Shown here piece after piece: positions 41,201-47,200 of a stretch of DNA of 64,000 nt (position 1 is the stretch's first letter; every line of letters starts with the position of its first letter). Under the pieces are notes generated by a model. It made no database searches. It was not told the DNA's origin and saw only the letters and a program-made list of their open reading frames with translations. A program made the position numbers and the translations under genes. Origin of the DNA: Pampus argenteus (taxonomy: Eukaryota; Chordata; Actinopteri; Scombriformes; Stromateidae). The stretch spans positions 538,501-602,500 of the forward strand of contig CM072881.1 of assembly GCA_036937835.1 (NCBI GenBank). The letters run 5' to 3'.

Positions 41201-44200
41201 AGAGACATGGTTAAAGTCATCTGTGATGATGAAACTCCAGGGTGTTTTGTCTGTAATCCAGCGGTCACGGTGTGGATTGGTGGTGAATTCCCTCGGCAAA
41301 TAATATGGACGGAGTCTGACGGTGACAAGCTTGATGTCCCGACTGCAGAGCTGCTCTTTAACAGAGACGTGCCCGGGGTGACACCACCTGTTGTTCACAA
41401 ATACGGCGAGACCTCCTCCTTTCTTCTTGCCGGTCGCTGTGGTGTCTCTGTCGGCTCAAACCGCCTGGAAGCCGGGAATGGTGATGTTAGAGTCTGGTAT
41501 CTGCTCGTGCAGCCACGTCTCCGTGAAACACATGATACTGGACTCTCTGTACTCCCTCTGCGTCCTGACGAGCGCTTCCAGTTCGTCCACTTTATTTCCC
41601 AGTGACCTCACATTGCCAGTGATAACTGCAGGGATGTAGGGCTTAAACTTCCTCTTTTTCATCCTCCGTATAAGTCACCCTCTGCAGCCTCGCCGTCTCC
41701 ATTTAAACTCCCTAGGTATGGTGGGTCTCTCCCCGGCCAAGAGAGTCGGGGACCTTAGGGCAATCAGCTGGTTGCAGGTGTAAACAATGCCAACAGTGTT
41801 GCCGACATGGCTCCCAGTGATCCGGAGAGACCCAAGTACAGTTAAAATGATCAAAAAAAGTGCAATCCGTGTGAAAAGCATCTCACCGTTGTGTGTAGTG
41901 ATGATGCACAGGGCAGTGTAAAAGTTAACACAAAAATACTATAAAAATACAACAAAAACTAAGAGAACTACACAGAGCTACTGCAACAGGCTGCCACTAG
42001 GACAGCGCCATCTATGACAAGAAATTGCTGAAATATTGAGGCATGACCACCAGACAATCAAAGCATTTAGTTGGGAATAGTCAGCAGTGTCAAAATAATA
42101 ACACAGAGAATAAACGGTCCAAATTACCGGAAAAGACTTAAATGTGAAGTTACCAGGAACCCATTATCCTTCATTGCCAATATATTCCAGCAGTGCAACC
42201 TACCTGGAGTGTCCAGAGTGGTGTCAAGTGGTGTCAAGTGGTCAGTGACATGGCCCAGGTAAAGAAAGCTGAAACATGACCACCACTGAATAAAATTCAC
42301 AACCATAACCCCTGAAGGCAGAGTTTTCAAAGGTTTTAATGGACGGATAAAATGAAAGTGACTCTTGATGGACCAAATGGATAGGCTCGTGGCTGGAATA
42401 CTAAAGGATGCAGGGCACCACTTCAAGTCAGGCACCAGCAAGGTGGAGGAGAGGTACTTGTATGGGCTGCTATTTTCTGCCAGTTTCTGGAAAATACTTT
42501 CTTTAAGCATTTAAGAATGCCATGATCTTTATGCAGGACAATGTTCCATCACGTTTTCAAGTACTCCACTGATTGGCTAGCCAGACCAAGTGCACATGTT
42601 TCAGCCAGCCTCAAATGTAGATGAGTTTGTTTTCAGATGAGTATTGTCTTTGGCTACAGTTTTCCCAAGAGAAAGCATCGTGAAATGTCCTGGGAAGCCT
42701 TCTCTCTGAGCTGCCTTAACGATGATATCTTTGGGTTGAGACAATTCATCTGGAGTACAAAGTAGGTAGCAACAGTGTCACTCCTTACATCATTTAGGAT
42801 AGTAGGAGTGTATCTGAGATCTGGTGATCTGGATGAGTTTGGTAATAAAGTGACTAACAGCAGGTACACACGTTGACAAAATTGTTGGTACCCTTCGTTT
42901 AATGAAAGAAAAACTGACAATGGTCACAGAAATAACTTCAATCTGTAAAAAGTAATAATAAATAAAAATTCTAAGAAATTTAACCAATGAAAGTCAGGCA
43001 TTGCTTTTCAACCATGCTTCAAGAGAATTATTTAAAAAAAAATAAACTCATGAAACAGGCATGGACAAAAATGATGGTACCCTATAAATTAATTCATTTT
43101 AATATTTTGTTGCACAACCTTTTGAGGCAATCACTGCAATCAAAGATTCCTGTTACAGTCAATGAGACTTTTGCACCTCTCAGTAGGTATTTTGGCCCAC
43201 TCCTCCTGAGCAAACTGCTCCAGTTGTCTCAGGTTTGAAGGGTGCCTTTTCCAGACGGCATTTTTCAGCTCCTTCCAAAGATGCTCAATAGGATTAAGGT
43301 CAGGGCTCATACAAGGCCACTTTAGAATTGTCCAGTGTTTTCCTCTTAGCCATTCTTGGGTGTTTTTAGCTGTGTGTTTTGGGTTGTTGTCCTGTTGCAA
43401 GACCCATGACCTGCGACTGAGACCAAGCTTTCTGACACTGGCCAGCACATTTCTCTCTAGAATCCCTTGATAGTCTTGAGACTTCATTGTACCCTGCACA
43501 GATTCAAGACACCCTGTGCCAAATGCAGCAAAGCAGCCCCAGAACATCATAGAGCCTCCTCCATGTTTCACAGTAGAGACAGTGTTCTTTTCTTTATATG
43601 ATTCATTTTTTCGTCTGTGAACATAGGGCTGATGTGCCTCTAGAAGTTTTTCTGGGCTCTTTTGTTACCATTCGTATTATCCTTCTCCTTGATTTGTCAT
43701 CAATTTTCCTCCTGCGGCCACGTCCAGGGAGGTTGGCTACAGTTCCATGGATCTTAAATTTCTGAATAATATGTGCAACTGTTGTCACAGGAACATCAAG
43801 CTGTTTGGATATGGTCTTATAGCCTTTACCTTGAAGATGCTTGTTGATAATTTTCTTTCTAATGTCCTGAGACAACTCTTTCCTTTGCTTCCTCTGGTCC
43901 ATGTTGAGTGTCATGAAACCAAGATGACTGTGTTAATAATGGCTTTTACTATCTCATTTAATCTGCAGGATGTTTTAGGTGTTAGTCCTTAAAGTGGGTG
44001 CTCTGGGACTCTGGGGTGACTTTAGTATGGCCCAGGGGCGCCACAGGATATGGTCATTTCCATTTTCTTTATTATACATTTTTGATAATGTTTCTCCACA
44101 TAAAAACAAGGTAACATTCTACATCTTTGTTAAGTTTTCATACATATCAAAATGGAAGACATAACCAATAAATACTGACATCTTTCTACTAAGAAGTGTG

Positions 44201-47200
44201 TTAAACAAGTAGTTATGCTGCAGTTAAGACTAGTGACAACAGGTCAGAGTTGCTGGTTGTTATAGTAACACAACACATGTTCCAGAACTTTCCAGGTGCA
44301 CAACGTTCAGAACCTGCCACAGATATGTCAGATCGTCAGGCAGTTTAGGAACCACTGTTTGGGGTTAAGCAGTAGCATTAGCAAATGTTGTGTATTAAGA
44401 GAAATAGCAACTGTGCTTCAAGATAGCATTCATTTCAGTGAAACTTGCTTGCTGGATTAATACACCACTGAGCTTTTTAGGATTGGGTCTGGATTTTTGG
44501 GCCAATGTTCCAGTTTATATCAACCTGCCCAGTGTCTCTGAGCAGGTTAGTTTACTCTTGATTTATAGTAGCTGACTGGTACCTTGAGCTGGTTTGCATA
44601 GTGGCCCAGCTTGATCTTGAGTAGAAAGCCGTCCTCTCCTCCCTGAAGCTGGGCTTTCCTTTGCAGTTCAGCCACCAGGTTGTCCAGCAGACGCTTGGCT
44701 TTGGCCTCTTCCGCTGGGTTGTCCAGCTCTACTGAATCCCTATGATAGGAACAAGTGCATTTAGATTTTCATCCATGTCAAGCTCAGAGCTGTTTCAACA
44801 AGACTGCTTCTTGATGGCCACTTTGGCTATTACACCCCTAAACCATTTGTATAAATCCACTATTAAACTGAAGTAAATGCTCATACATAACAGGATGTCA
44901 CAATAATGATTATAAATAATACTATTTATACAGCACTTTTCAAAAGAAGGTTAAAAAGTGTTTTACAAATACACAAAGTCAAAACAGTAAGGTAACAGAA
45001 TAACTTAGAACAACCTATATTCAAATACAAAAAGTATATATATAAAAAAAAGTAAGCCATGTTACGCTGGTAAAAAGATAAAACAATTTGACAACTTGAA
45101 AGCACATTTGTAGATTTAAATAAAAAACTGTTCTAGCTGCCTTTAGCTGTGTTTCCATCACAGAAACTTTCCCCTGGGAACCTTCGGAGGAACTCAGTTC
45201 TTCTACCTATGTTTTCAGTGGTGGAAGCAGGGTCTAAATTATGTTCCAGGGAGATTGTTTTCCCCCCCAAAATGTCCCTGCTGGGGTGCGGAGGGTGTTA
45301 TTTTTTATTATTATTTACTGTGTTATTATTTTTACAAAGTACAGTAACTTTGAGTTTGGGGTTTGATGACAGTCGCTGATTGTTCAAACATACACAACTG
45401 CATCAACGTCTATTGTAATTCATTAATATTCATTGTGAGTGTACAATATGTGTGTGTTGATTTGTTCTATACATGTGACATCATTGCACGTCTGTCCGTC
45501 CTGGGAGAGGGATCCCTCTTCTGTGGCTCTTCCTGAGGTTTCTTCCACCTTTTTCCCTGTTAAAAGGTTTTTTGGTGGGCAAGTTTTTCCTCACTCGAAT
45601 CGAGGGTCTAAGGACAGAGGGTGTCACTCCCTGTACAGATTGTAAAGCCCTCTGAGACAAATGTATTTTGTGATTTTGGGCTATATAAATAAAATTTGAA
45701 AATAAAATTTGAAATTTGAAATCAACTTGTCAAGTAAGCTAGAGGAGTACAAAGTCTGTGAATGAGAGAAATAAAACTTTCAAATTTCATATTGACTACA
45801 TTCTAAATCACAAATAAAAACCATCAAACAGAATAGGGGGGTATATATCGAGTATACTCGATATATCGCGGCTTGTTCTACGTGAGATGTATGAAATGAG
45901 TATATCGCGACTATCGAGTACTTGTCACGTAAATGTTTTAATCCGTCATCATTTAATTCTCAGAGTTTTGCCTGTGTCACTCACTCCTGGTGCACCTCAC
46001 AGCACGCAGCACACTGCCCTGCCCACCCAGAAAAATCCCCTGCGCGCATGCATACTTTCTGTATCAAGCGACGACAGACAGAGACGGACGGAAAGAAAAA
46101 AAAGTTCCCGAGCGAGTTAATGGAAGATGGAGACGGACGACTTGGTTCCGAAAAAAAACAGCACTGGATCCATTATATGGCAGTGGTTCGGGTTTCTTAG
46201 CAAAGATGTGGAACAAAATACGGTTTTATGCAAGATATGCCGCAAAACCGTTGCTACTAAAGGTAGCAGCACCACAAATTTATTCCACCACCTTAAATGT
46301 CACCCACTACAAAACGAGGAATGCCACAAGCTCCGCATGTCCGTGTCACCTACACCACCTAAGTCCAAGGTACAAGCACCGAAGCAGATGACTTTGGCCT
46401 CTTCATTTGCCAGTTCCATGCCATATGACAAAAAAAGTGCTAAATGGAAAGAGATAACGAACGCGGTGACAAGATACATCGCAAAAGACATGGCTCTGGT
46501 TAGTGTTGTGGAAAAGCCGGGATTAAAAAATCTCATTAAGACACTTGACCCAAAGTATAATTTGCCTGGTCGCAATTTTTTTGCAGAAAACGCTCTGCCA
46601 GAGTTGTACATTTCAGTTAGAGAAACGACGGATCTGTGGTCCAGCAGAACCTGCAAGCCTTATCTCAGCTTAACAGTACATTACATTGACAACTGGGAGA
46701 TGAAAAGTTTGTGCCTTCAAACGAGCTTTTTTCCAGATGATCATACAGGAGAGTTCATTGCACAGGGGCTGCAAGATGGTCTCATGTCATGGAACTTGTC
46801 AGAAACTCGTCAAGTGTGCATCACCACGGACAATGGAGCTAATATAGTCAAAGCTGTGAGCCTGAATGAGTGGACAAGACTGCAGTGTTTTGGCCATCGG
46901 CTGCACCTTGCGATTGGTGAGTAGTCTATTAGTGTAGGTTTGCCTCCCTCTTATAGGAAATTAACAATCACTTTTATTATCAACAATGGTAAATATTACT
47001 AAGTCAGCATTTCATAATTTATCACATGCAATTAAACACTGAGTATTCATGATTTTTTCATGTAATTAAAATAGTGTGTGTCCACATAATGCATTTATTA
47101 AGTATATTACGTGTGTAAAGCATATAGTGGCATTTAAAATATTTGTTTAAGATGGATCACAACTCTGTCAGAGATCTGTAGAAAATATATAAAAATCTAA

